From Dolosigranulum savutiense (lineage in GTDB: Bacteria > Bacillota > Bacilli > Lactobacillales > Carnobacteriaceae_A): 64,000 nt of DNA. The DNA lies in the NCBI RefSeq assembly GCF_039830095.1, contig NZ_CP142435.1:1426001-1490000 (forward strand), read 5' to 3'. The stretch's first letter is position 1, and each line of letters starts with the position of its first letter. Shown here piece after piece: positions 53,661 to 61,472 of the stretch. Made by a program: the position numbers and the translations under genes. The notes under the pieces were generated by a model. That model did not search any database. It was not told where the DNA came from and saw only the letters and a list, made by a program, of their open reading frames with translations.

Positions 53661-54976
53661 GTCGATTATTGACGGTCTATGCGATGATTGAAATCATATA
53701 CACCTTAGTGGTCTTGGGGTTATGCTATTTTGTGTTCCAAATTTTAATAAATGCCCACTTCATTTATCCAGCAAATTATGGAGAGCAGGGACTTGCTCAT
53801 ATTCAAGAACAGTTACAAAATGATAGCTGGACGCCTGAACAGTTGCCTTTCTATTATGACTATATATATAAAGTAGACGGTCAGGAACACCTGCGAACGA
53901 TAGACCCGTCGTATAATGATTTAGTCCAGGAAGCAGAACAGACGGGGATGGCAAGAGCGCATCAAGATATTATTACAACATTAAAGGATAATCAACGAGA
54001 ACTAATCTTATTGTATAAATTACGTCCGATTGTCGCCTCAGAACAGCTACATAATTGGTTGCCTAATTTTGAATGGTTTTATATTATCGTATCATTTAGT
54101 ATATGGGTGATTGGTTTTGTTTTGATAGTGAAACGGTCTATTCGTATTTTAACATTAGAAATTCAAAAAATTGCCCGAGTTAATGCCCATTTGAAAGAGA
54201 TGAATTTGCATTATTCACCTGAATCTAGCAACTACCGTGAAATAAATGAATTATTAGAGGCTTTAGATAGTATGAGTCAACATTTGGAGCAAGCTTTAAT
54301 CCAGCAGTGGACAGTGGAGCGCCAGCAACAAGACTTAATTGAGTCAGTTACCCATGATGTTCGGACACCGATCACATTAATTAAAGGGAATTTGGAATTA
54401 TTGAAGGAGTCACTAGCGATAGATCGACACGAACGAGTCGAAGATATTGAAGATGCCGTTGAGCGATTGGAGACCTATATTTATCGGTTGAGTCGGTTCA
54501 ATCACCCCGATGAGGAAACACGGTCAGTTGTGGATGAAGTAGTTGTGACAGAATGGTTAAAGATGGCGCGGAAACTTTGTCGAAGTCACCAGCGGCAATG
54601 CATTGTCATAAGAAGTGATCGGGCAATAGACTGGATGGTTAATTCAGATGATATAACAACAATACTTCAAAATCTAATTGTAAATGCGGTGGAGCATTCT
54701 GAGCCTAGAACAGATATTACATTGCAATTGATTAATACAAACACAACTTATAAAATTGTCATCCAAGATGAAGGGACAGGGTTTGATTCTGCTATTATTG
54801 CTCAAGCCCAAGAAAAATATAAGTCGAGTAAGTCAGATACGATAGGAGCTCATGGGTTAGGTTTATATATCGTGCAGCAACTTGTACAGAAATATAACGG
54901 ACAGCTTCATTTAAATAATTACACGACTACAGCGGGTAAAAGTGGCGCCATAGTAACCTGTGAGTTTAATAAATAA
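53639..54976 (+). CDS. Sensor histidine kinase of the FEG-linked two-component system
   Basis: The 445-residue kinase has two membrane segments (about 14-36 and 139-160) around an extracellular domain of about 100 residues. HisKA has the phospho-acceptor H239 in SVTHDVRTPITLIKGN. The ATPase domain has NLIVNAVEHS, DEGTGFD and GAHGLGLYIVQQLVQKYNG. Start is GTG at 53639 with GGGGAG upstream, inside the end of the regulator gene. The size and extracellular domain resemble SpaK/CprK-like sensors of lantibiotics. A terminator follows. Confidence 0.87.
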   Translation: MANRKSLGRLLTVYAMIEIIYTLVVLGLCYFVFQILINAHFIYPANYGEQGLAHIQEQLQNDSWTPEQLPFYYDYIYKVDGQEHLRTIDPSYNDLVQEAEQTGMARAHQDIITTLKDNQRELILLYKLRPIVASEQLHNWLPNFEWFYIIVSFSIWVIGFVLIVKRSIRILTLEIQKIARVNAHLKEMNLHYSPESSNYREINELLEALDSMSQHLEQALIQQWTVERQQQDLIESVTHDVRTPITLIKGNLELLKESLAIDRHERVEDIEDAVERLETYIYRLSRFNHPDEETRSVVDEVVVTEWLKMARKLCRSHQRQCIVIRSDRAIDWMVNSDDITTILQNLIVNAVEHSEPRTDITLQLINTNTTYKIVIQDEGTGFDSAIIAQAQEKYKSSKSDTIGAHGLGLYIVQQLVQKYNGQLHLNNYTTTAGKSGAIVTCEFNK

Positions 54977-54987
54977 TAGGTCATCAC

Positions 54988-55027
54988 AAAACCTCCTCTC
55001 AATTTTCATAGCTGAGAGGAGGTTTTT
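54988..55027. terminator. Terminator of the FEG-RK operon
   Basis: AAACCTCCTCTCA and TGAGAGGAGGTTT form a perfect stem followed by TTTT, between convergent genes. Confidence 0.9.
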
Positions 55028-55049
55028 GAGCGATCAATTGATGTCAAAA

Positions 55050-56333
55050 TTATTTTTTCTTATTGTTGTAATATTTTAAGCCCACTCCTGCTGCTAAGGC
55101 AATCCCAGCCACAACGAGTAAAACCCACGTGGTAGTTGCCGTATTGGGTAGGCGTTCGCCTAAGCTTTTGCGTTCTTTAATTTCTTCTGGTTTCTGAGCA
55201 GGTTGTTCATCTTTGGTCTGTTCTGATGCTTTATTTTTTTCATTAGATTTATCCGATTTTGTTTCTTGCTCTTTTTTATCAGTAGATTTTGTTTCTGTTG
55301 CTTTATCTGGCTGATCGTCAAGATCACGGTCTGGAGCACTGTCTGGGTTGACGGTCATTTGTTTAAGGACTTGCGCGATTGCCTCCTTATCGGGCACCTT
55401 GACGTCCATCGTATACGTATTGTTTAGCAATTCATCATAGAAATCGCCGTAGAATTCGGGGTTCCCCTCAATTTCTTCCTGGCTTGGATAGTGAGAGGGT
55501 TGTGTATAGAGTGTCACTGTACCATCACGATTATCTCGGTAACCTACAAATTGGCTATCAGCTGTGGGACGCTCTGTATCAGATAGCGTATAAAGTTCAA
55601 AATCATAGGTCAGGGAGTTATCATCATAGCGGTTAACGGCCGTCTCTTTTGGTGATTTTTTGTACATGTATGGACGGTCGGTGTCTCCGGTCTGCAAGTA
55701 CCAAACTTGTGCACCAAGAACTTGCTCATCCGAATAGTCTGGGAAATCTTCACTCGTATAGAATTCTCCACTTGGCTCAATAGCCGGCTTCAAGCGCTCA
55801 ATTTGGTCATTAGAAGTATCTGGCTCAGTGGATTGATCCTGAGAGATATCTGATTCCGATGCAGACTCCTTATCTGGAACTGGGAATTCTTCTTCAAATG
55901 AGACATAGACAATCTCAAAAGGATGCTCTTCATCCCTTTCAGTGAGTTCCCATTCAGATTCCCAATACTGTTCCTCACCCAAACCATACATGTAATTTAC
56001 TCCACGTTGTCCAAGCTCTTCAACGAAAGGTGACGCAGTAGTAATTCCTTTTAGTGTATACGTGCCGGGTTCAGCTTCAATCGTTTCATAAGCTAATTTT
56101 TCCGCATCAAACGTTTCACCGGCTTTAATTATTGAAATGTCATAAAATTTGGTGACTTCAATATTTGGATTACTCGTACTCTTCACCTGAACCATAAATT
56201 TCCCTTCAGGGACTTCAATATCTTGCGCATAAACGACCTGCTCAGAAGACGTATTTAATTCAACGTCACCATAAGCAAGTATTCCGCCACTTAACAGAAC
56301 ACCTATAGCTAACTTACTTAATTGTTTTTTCAT
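55050..56333 (-). CDS. LPXTA cell-wall-anchored surface protein of unknown function
   Basis: The 427-residue protein has a Sec signal peptide (MKKQLSKLAIGVLLSGGILA; probable cleavage after VVYAQ or earlier) without a YSIRK motif. A beta-rich region follows (EGKFMVQVKSTSNPNIEVTKFYDISIIKAGETFDAE, about 42-150), then an acidic linker, a second domain (about 190-330, YVSFEE and QVWYLQTGDTDRPYMYKKSPKET) and a Lys/Glu/Asp-rich wall-spanning stretch (335-390). The end is LPNTA (395-399), hydrophobic segment and YYNNKKK. I do not recognise the domains. It is a single gene, convergent with the FEG-RK operon. Its sorting motif has A instead of G, as in the giant protein. Confidence 0.85.
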   Translation of the reverse strand: MKKQLSKLAIGVLLSGGILAYGDVELNTSSEQVVYAQDIEVPEGKFMVQVKSTSNPNIEVTKFYDISIIKAGETFDAEKLAYETIEAEPGTYTLKGITTASPFVEELGQRGVNYMYGLGEEQYWESEWELTERDEEHPFEIVYVSFEEEFPVPDKESASESDISQDQSTEPDTSNDQIERLKPAIEPSGEFYTSEDFPDYSDEQVLGAQVWYLQTGDTDRPYMYKKSPKETAVNRYDDNSLTYDFELYTLSDTERPTADSQFVGYRDNRDGTVTLYTQPSHYPSQEEIEGNPEFYGDFYDELLNNTYTMDVKVPDKEAIAQVLKQMTVNPDSAPDRDLDDQPDKATETKSTDKKEQETKSDKSNEKNKASEQTKDEQPAQKPEEIKERKSLGERLPNTATTTWVLLVVAGIALAAGVGLKYYNNKKK

Positions 56334-56456
56334 ATCAGAATCCTTTCTTTTAGCTTATCTCAATATCTCTAATTATTCTCATTTTACAAGAAAGATGCGC
56401 TCACTACAATTAATATTCATATTTTCTTCGAAATTTAAATTTAACACGATACATAC

Positions 56457-56504
56457 AAAAATGCCACAACTAGATGGCAGCATCACCCGAATAGTTGTGG
56501 CATT
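56457..56504 (-). terminator. Terminator of the psuK-psuG operon
   Basis: On the minus strand ATGCCACAACT and AGTTGTGGCAT form a perfect 11-pair stem (plus strand 56461-56471 with 56493-56503) followed by TTTTTG. Confidence 0.8.
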
Positions 56505-56521
56505 TAAAAAGTATTTAGTGA

Positions 56522-57439
56522 TTATTTTTTATGATAGTACTGAGCAGCGATTTTGGCCCCTAATTTTGCATTATTAAAGACAAGTTGAATATTGGTATCT
56601 AGGCTAGCTCCATCCGTTAACTCTACAATTCGTTTTAGTAGAAAAGGTGTGCTGTCCTTCCCGGTGATGCCTTGTTCTGCAGCTTCCTGTACAGCTTGAT
56701 CAATCACTGCATCGATTACTTCGTGGGGGATTTCGTGCTCTGTTGGAATAGGATTTGTGACTAACATCCCGCCCTGTAGTCCTAATAATTCCGAAGCATG
56801 CATCGCATCAGCGATTTGTTCCGCTGAGTCCAGACGCGTATTCAATGCGTAGTCTGATGTGCGCGTGTAGAAAGCAGGCAAATAATCCGTCTGATAGCCC
56901 ACGACAGGGACACCTTTTGTCTCTAAATACTCTAATGTACGAGGTAGATCTAAAATAGCTTTTGCGCCAGCACAAACAACGGTTACGGGTGTTTGACCTA
57001 ATTCTTCAAGGTCAGCAGAAATATCCATTGTTGATTCGACGCCTCTGTGTACACCACCAATTCCGCCAGTAACGAATACTTTAATCCCCGCTAAATGTGC
57101 TCCAATCATAGTGGTCGCTACAGTGGTTGCTCCTAATTGTTTATTAGCTAAAATGATCGGCAAATCGCGTCGAGATACTTTAGCAACAGGTTTTTCTTTG
57201 CCTAAACGTTCAAGATCTTCCGGTTCTAAACCAATTTTGAACTTACCATCCATAATGGCTATAGTTGCAGGAGTAGCTCCGTGCTCGCGGACAATTTGCT
57301 CCACTTTTTGTGCTGTTTCGACATTTTGTGGATAAGGCATCCCGTGAGAAATAATAGTTGACTCCAAGGCAACCACGGGCTTTTGCTTCTCTAAGGCGTC
57401 TTTCACTTCTGAGCTAATCGATAATAGTGGGTGTGTCAT
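56522..57439 (-). CDS. psuG: Pseudouridine-5'-phosphate glycosidase
   Basis: About 305 residues. The enzyme cleaves the C-C glycosidic bond of pseudouridine 5'-phosphate to uracil and ribose 5-phosphate. Diagnostic parts: PVVALESTIISHGMPYPQN, ATIAIMDGKFKIGL, LGATTVATTMIGAHLAGIKVFVTGGIGGVHRG, and CAGAKAILDLPRTLEYLETKGVPVVGYQTDYLPAFY. Start chosen at ATG 57439, because GGAGGAG (57446-57452) is well placed for it; the frame extends 15 bases further into psuK. It follows psuK with the ribosome site inside the end of psuK, so the two are coupled. Confidence 0.95.
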   Translation of the reverse strand: MTHPLLSISSEVKDALEKQKPVVALESTIISHGMPYPQNVETAQKVEQIVREHGATPATIAIMDGKFKIGLEPEDLERLGKEKPVAKVSRRDLPIILANKQLGATTVATTMIGAHLAGIKVFVTGGIGGVHRGVESTMDISADLEELGQTPVTVVCAGAKAILDLPRTLEYLETKGVPVVGYQTDYLPAFYTRTSDYALNTRLDSAEQIADAMHASELLGLQGGMLVTNPIPTEHEIPHEVIDAVIDQAVQEAAEQGITGKDSTPFLLKRIVELTDGASLDTNIQLVFNNAKLGAKIAAQYYHKK

Positions 57440-57440
57440 A

Positions 57441-58553
57441 TTAATCTCCTCCAAATAATGTAGTTGTTGTGTTGTCTAATAGAGTAGACGATAAATCATT
57501 GCGAACCGTATCAGTTGATTGAATGGTAAGGTAAGCATTAGCTAGAGCATAATGTATGCTTTGGTGAGTGGGATAGTTTTGCAAAATACCATAAATGAGA
57601 CCCGCCGCGAAAGCATCACCGGCACCAGTCACATCTTTAAGGTGAGAGGCGGTAGGTGGCGTGAATTCGGTGATTTCAGCCGTATCGTGACTCCCTAGAT
57701 ATAAGGCATCTTTTCCACAAGTTAGTATAACATGCTTCACGCCAGTTTTTAGCCAGTTTTGAACTAAAGTGGTGGGCTTGATATGAGTGGATGATTCATA
57801 GCCAAAATAAGCTTCTGATTCATCGCGATTAACAATGATCCAATTCACCCCATCAAGTTGATCGGGTAAGTGGGTCATTTTGGGTGCAGATACTGGAACA
57901 ATGACTAAATTTATATCGTGATGACGTGCCATATCAATAATTGCTTGCATAGCTTCAAGGTTAATATTTAAATCAACCACTAGTGATTCTGCTTGGACTA
58001 ACTGTGAATGATGTTGATTAATCCATTCTTTTGTCATATGACGACAAATATCCATATCTGCAAGAGCGAGAAGCATCTCACCGTGAGGGTCTAATACCGC
58101 GCTGTAAGAACTAGTTGTTTCATGCAAGAGTTGTGTAACCTGTGATAGATTAACATAAGGAGCCGTATACTCCTTAATTATATCGTATGCATTATCGTAA
58201 CCAGCCACCGAAAGTAGCGTGACTGCTTGATCTAATCGACCTAAGTTTTCGGCAATGTTGCGTCCAACGCCGCCGATACTAGTGGTTGAAGTCACTGGAT
58301 TGCTTGTTTTAGGGATAAGTTTTCCTTCTAAGTTAAATTTCCGATCAATATTCATTCCACCGATTACATAAGTTGGTGTAGGTGCATTAATGATATATGC
58401 CCTCCCTTGCAGTTGATTCTTCGCTGTCAATGATGAGATTACGGAAGCGACTGTGGACCGAGGAATATGCAGAGCTTGTGCGATCTCTTTCTGGGAAATA
58501 AATGGATCTTTTTGAATGAGTGCTAAGACTTCTTGTTCATTTTTGTTTAACAT
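57441..58553 (-). CDS. psuK: Pseudouridine kinase with N-terminal winged-helix domain
   Basis: About 370 residues. The N-terminal 60 residues are a DNA-binding winged helix (LNKNEQEVLALIQKDPFISQKEIAQALHIPRSTVASVISSL). The rest is a PfkB-family sugar kinase (YVIGGMNIDRKFNLEGKL at its start, GGVGRNIAENLGRL, catalytic VTGAGDAFAAGLIYG). Next to psuG this identifies it as pseudouridine kinase, first step of pseudouridine breakdown. The fused HTH suggests it also regulates its own operon. Start ATG 58553 has an exact AGGAGG; upstream codons lack support. A consensus promoter lies 65 bases ahead. Confidence 0.9.
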   Translation of the reverse strand: MLNKNEQEVLALIQKDPFISQKEIAQALHIPRSTVASVISSLTAKNQLQGRAYIINAPTPTYVIGGMNIDRKFNLEGKLIPKTSNPVTSTTSIGGVGRNIAENLGRLDQAVTLLSVAGYDNAYDIIKEYTAPYVNLSQVTQLLHETTSSYSAVLDPHGEMLLALADMDICRHMTKEWINQHHSQLVQAESLVVDLNINLEAMQAIIDMARHHDINLVIVPVSAPKMTHLPDQLDGVNWIIVNRDESEAYFGYESSTHIKPTTLVQNWLKTGVKHVILTCGKDALYLGSHDTAEITEFTPPTASHLKDVTGAGDAFAAGLIYGILQNYPTHQSIHYALANAYLTIQSTDTVRNDLSSTLLDNTTTTLFGGD

Positions 58554-58617
58554 AATATCCACCTCCTTTTTAAGTAGATTAGACAATTGTTTATGCAATC
58601 AACTTTTGGCTAAGTTT

Positions 58618-58646
58618 ATTATATGGAATAATTGAATTGTTTGCAA
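58618..58646 (-). promoter_or_regulatory. Promoter of psuK-psuG
   Basis: On the minus strand TTGCAA (58646-58641), exactly 17 bases, TATAAT (58623-58618): a near-consensus sigma-A promoter. The palindromic AGACAATTGTTT (about 58581-58592) between it and the gene is a possible operator. Confidence 0.75.
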
Positions 58647-58715
58647 GGGATCTGAATAGTATCCGGTTCCTTAGTTATAACCGACAGTTTAAATGATGTC
58701 AACTCCTTCCTAAGT

Positions 58716-58762
58716 GATACGGAAAAAGTCTGGTCCTAGATACGGAAAATATCTGCTATACT
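58716..58762 (+). promoter_or_regulatory. Tandem 17-bp operators and promoter of the lactose-type PTS operon
   Basis: GATACGGAAAAAGTCTG (58716-58732) and GATACGGAAAATATCTG (58739-58755) match at 15 of 17 positions, 23 bases apart start to start. They lie immediately upstream of a TATACT -10 (58757-58762) that has no good -35 of its own. The arrangement is that of activator sites replacing the -35, presumably for the PRD regulator they precede. Confidence 0.55.
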
Positions 58763-58806
58763 ATAAATAGTTAATCAAGAAATTACTAAGATTGCGAGGT
58801 GAGAGT

Positions 58807-60816
58807 ATGCTGAATAAGCGAGAGCGTAGCTTACTTGAGGTATTTATTGAACACCCAAACACCTATCTAACAAGTAAAGAATTAGCCCGCGTTGTAGGGG
58901 TAAGTGATCGTACCGCTCGAAAATATATTAAAACATTAATGAATGAGATAAAAGTACATGGAGCTGACATAGAAGCTAAGCAAGGATTAGGGTATAAGTT
59001 TGCCGTTACCCATGAATTAGAATTTAACTTGTTCCTTGAAGACGAATTACAACCCAAGATGACTAAACAAAATTCCACGATTGATAATTCAATTGATCGC
59101 CAACATTTTATTTTAAATAAGTTATTTTTTGAAGAAACGGATATTACTTCACATAAGCTTGAAGAACTGCTTTATGTGAGCAAATCAACCTTATCCAAAT
59201 CAATTAATAAAATTAAACGATTACTCAGTCAATACAATTTGGAACTAGATAATTATCGAGGAAGCTTGTCGGTGGTGGGCGCAGAGCAGAATAAGCGTCA
59301 CTTTATGTTAGATTATTTCTTTACAGATAAGTTTGATGAATCCTTATCCTCATTCATCGGGACATCATTTATTGATGAAGAGATCAATTTTGCTGAATTG
59401 ACAATTATTGTTTTAGATGAATGTAGAGAAGCAGAGTTGAAGTTATCCGATTATGTCATTCATAACTTAGTATTGCACATTGCACTGACGATTAAACGAA
59501 TTAAGTCAGGGTATAGTTTAGAACAGTTTACAGTGAATCCAACGATAAAACAATCTGTTAATTATAGTGTAGCAGAACGTATATTAAACCGAATAGAAAC
59601 CACCACAAATATTAAGTTTCCAGAAGAGGAAGCTAATTATATCGCACTCCATCTAAAAGTAAAAAGTGGAAAAGAATCAACAGAAACAAAATTATTTATG
59701 GATCGTAACCAACAATTATCTGTGCACATTCAAGAAATATTGGAACAATTAGATAATGAATTACAAACTAATTTCAAGACAGATCCTATTTTGTTAAATG
59801 GTTTATTAGATCACTTCACCTCATTATTAAACAGAGTACAGAGTGATATTCATCTCACAAATCCGTTACTAGATGATATACAATCATCGTACAATGACAT
59901 ATTAGAATTAACCGAAGAATATTTTTCACGCTTACTAGAACTGACTAAATTTAATATTTCAATCGACGAATGGGCGTATATTTCATTGCATTTAATGGCC
60001 GCGATGGAGCGATATGCTAATCGACAAAAAACAAAAGTACTGGTTGTTTGTGCCACGGGATTTGGTAGTGCCCAAATGTTGAAAACACGATTAGAAAAAG
60101 AACTAAGTGGTTTATTGAATATTGTCGATGTGATCAGTTACTATGAACTGAATGAAGAAAAAATGTCAGATATTGATTTAATCATTTCATCAATTAGCCT
60201 GAATAATGTAGTATTTCCTGTGCCGGTTGTTCATGTCAGTGTATTTTTATCACGTGAAGATGTTGATAAGATCAAAGATTATGTTGATCAAACAACTGAG
60301 CTGAATCAATCATTCAATCGTCAAGCACACAGCAATCAAGATGAACTAGAAAAATTACAATTATTTGATCATTGCTTTAGTGAAGAGCAATTTTTACTCG
60401 TTGATACAACTATCAAAAAAGAGCAACTGGTCGGAAAAATGATTGAGCAGTTGAAAGAATATAATGGTGCATCATTCAAGCAGCAATTCATTGAACAAAT
60501 AAAGTTGAGGAATAGTTATAGCCCGACTGTATTTGGAGAAAATATCGCGTTCCCTCATCCGATGACGCCGCAGAGTTATGATGAACAAATCGTTGTGGCG
60601 ATTATTCCAGAGGGGTTGTATTGGGATGAGGAACATCCTGCTGTGAATTTTGTCTTCTTAATGTCCCCTTCTAAGATAAAAAATGAACATATTAAGTTGG
60701 TCTCACCTATCTTAGTGAAATTACTTGAAGACACAGCTAGCCAACAGCAATTACTAGCAAAACCAGATTTTGAGGAATTCAAGAAAACATTCATGCGCTT
60801 AATGGATAAAAGATGA
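58807..60816 (+). CDS. PRD-containing transcriptional activator with PTS IIB/IIA-like domains (LicR/MtlR type)
   Basis: About 669 residues with the order of LicR/MtlR activators: winged helix (LTSKELARVVGVSDRTARKYIKTLMNEIK, about 20-50), second HTH (about 100-150), two PRDs (about 190-290 and 305-405; conserved His in LVLHIALTIKRI, YIALHLKV, YISLHLMAAMERY). A IIB-like domain follows with VVCATGFGSAQMLKTRLEKEL, and a IIA domain (about 520-665, active-site region IAFPHPMT). Activity should depend on phosphorylation by HPr and the operon's PTS. An in-frame TTG lies 15 bases earlier, but ATG 58807 after GAGGTGAG is preferred. It is followed 12 bases later by the PTS genes. Confidence 0.9.
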   Translation: MLNKRERSLLEVFIEHPNTYLTSKELARVVGVSDRTARKYIKTLMNEIKVHGADIEAKQGLGYKFAVTHELEFNLFLEDELQPKMTKQNSTIDNSIDRQHFILNKLFFEETDITSHKLEELLYVSKSTLSKSINKIKRLLSQYNLELDNYRGSLSVVGAEQNKRHFMLDYFFTDKFDESLSSFIGTSFIDEEINFAELTIIVLDECREAELKLSDYVIHNLVLHIALTIKRIKSGYSLEQFTVNPTIKQSVNYSVAERILNRIETTTNIKFPEEEANYIALHLKVKSGKESTETKLFMDRNQQLSVHIQEILEQLDNELQTNFKTDPILLNGLLDHFTSLLNRVQSDIHLTNPLLDDIQSSYNDILELTEEYFSRLLELTKFNISIDEWAYISLHLMAAMERYANRQKTKVLVVCATGFGSAQMLKTRLEKELSGLLNIVDVISYYELNEEKMSDIDLIISSISLNNVVFPVPVVHVSVFLSREDVDKIKDYVDQTTELNQSFNRQAHSNQDELEKLQLFDHCFSEEQFLLVDTTIKKEQLVGKMIEQLKEYNGASFKQQFIEQIKLRNSYSPTVFGENIAFPHPMTPQSYDEQIVVAIIPEGLYWDEEHPAVNFVFLMSPSKIKNEHIKLVSPILVKLLEDTASQQQLLAKPDFEEFKKTFMRLMDKR

Positions 60817-60828
60817 GGAGGTGATCGG

Positions 60829-61134
60829 ATGAAGACTGTAATGTTAGCTTGCAGTGTTGGTATATCAACCAATGTGTTAGTACGTAAATTGCAAAAAGAA
60901 ATTATCGCTCAGGATATCGAATGGGAAGTTTTTGCTGTACCTATTTCAGAGGTTAAGGAGGAACTAAAGCAAAGACCAGTCGATGTCTTACTAATCGGAC
61001 CACAATCGCAACACTATAAAAAAGAGTTAAATAATTTATATGGTGAGGAGTTGGTGATTAGTACAATAAGTGCAAAAGATTATGGCCAGATGAATGCAGA
61101 AAATGTTTTAAAACAACTATTAAATTTATTATAG
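60829..61134 (+). CDS. Stand-alone PTS IIB protein, lactose/cellobiose family
   Basis: The 101-residue protein is a soluble IIB domain. The phospho-cysteine is C8 in MLACSVGISTNVLVRKL and the end of the fold is VDVLLIGPQSQHYKKEL. It takes phosphate from a IIA and passes it to sugar bound by IIC. AGGAGGTG precedes the ATG. It is odd because the IIC gene of the same operon already carries a fused IIB. Confidence 0.88.
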   Translation: MKTVMLACSVGISTNVLVRKLQKEIIAQDIEWEVFAVPISEVKEELKQRPVDVLLIGPQSQHYKKELNNLYGEELVISTISAKDYGQMNAENVLKQLLNLL

Positions 61135-61146
61135 GAGGAAATGAAT

Positions 61147-61458
61147 ATGAATAGGGAAGAAGTCGGCATGATTGGATTTGAGATTGTATCATATGCAGGA
61201 GAAGCACGCTCTCAGTTATTAGAAGCGTTGAATTTAGCTCAAAAAGGTGAGTTTGACCAAGCAGAAGAACTTGTTGAAAAAGCGGGAAAAACGTTAAGTC
61301 AAGCACATAAATCACAGACAGAGGTGCTTCAACAAGAAGCAAGTGGAGAATATTCGGATATTGGCTTTATTATGATTCACGGTCAAGATCACTTAATGAC
61401 TGCAATCTTATTGAAAGATGTGATTAAGCATTTCATTGAATTGTACAAAAGAAACTAA
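61147..61458 (+). CDS. lacF: PTS IIA protein, lactose/cellobiose family
   Basis: The 103-residue helical protein has the IIA-Lac pattern: [20 protein letters not shown], the likely phospho-histidine in [16 protein letters not shown], and the metal/His motif [25 protein letters not shown]. Of two ATGs, 61147 has AGGAGG at 8 bases and is preferred over 61141 (only 2 bases away). It sits between the IIB and EIICB genes in the same operon. IIA-Cel proteins are very similar, but the lacE and lacG neighbours favour lactose. Confidence 0.88.
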   Translation: MNREEVGMIGFEIVSYAGEARSQLLEALNLAQKGEFDQAEELVEKAGKTLSQAHKSQTEVLQQEASGEYSDIGFIMIHGQDHLMTAILLKDVIKHFIELYKRN

Positions 61459-61472
61459 AGGAGGAAACTATT

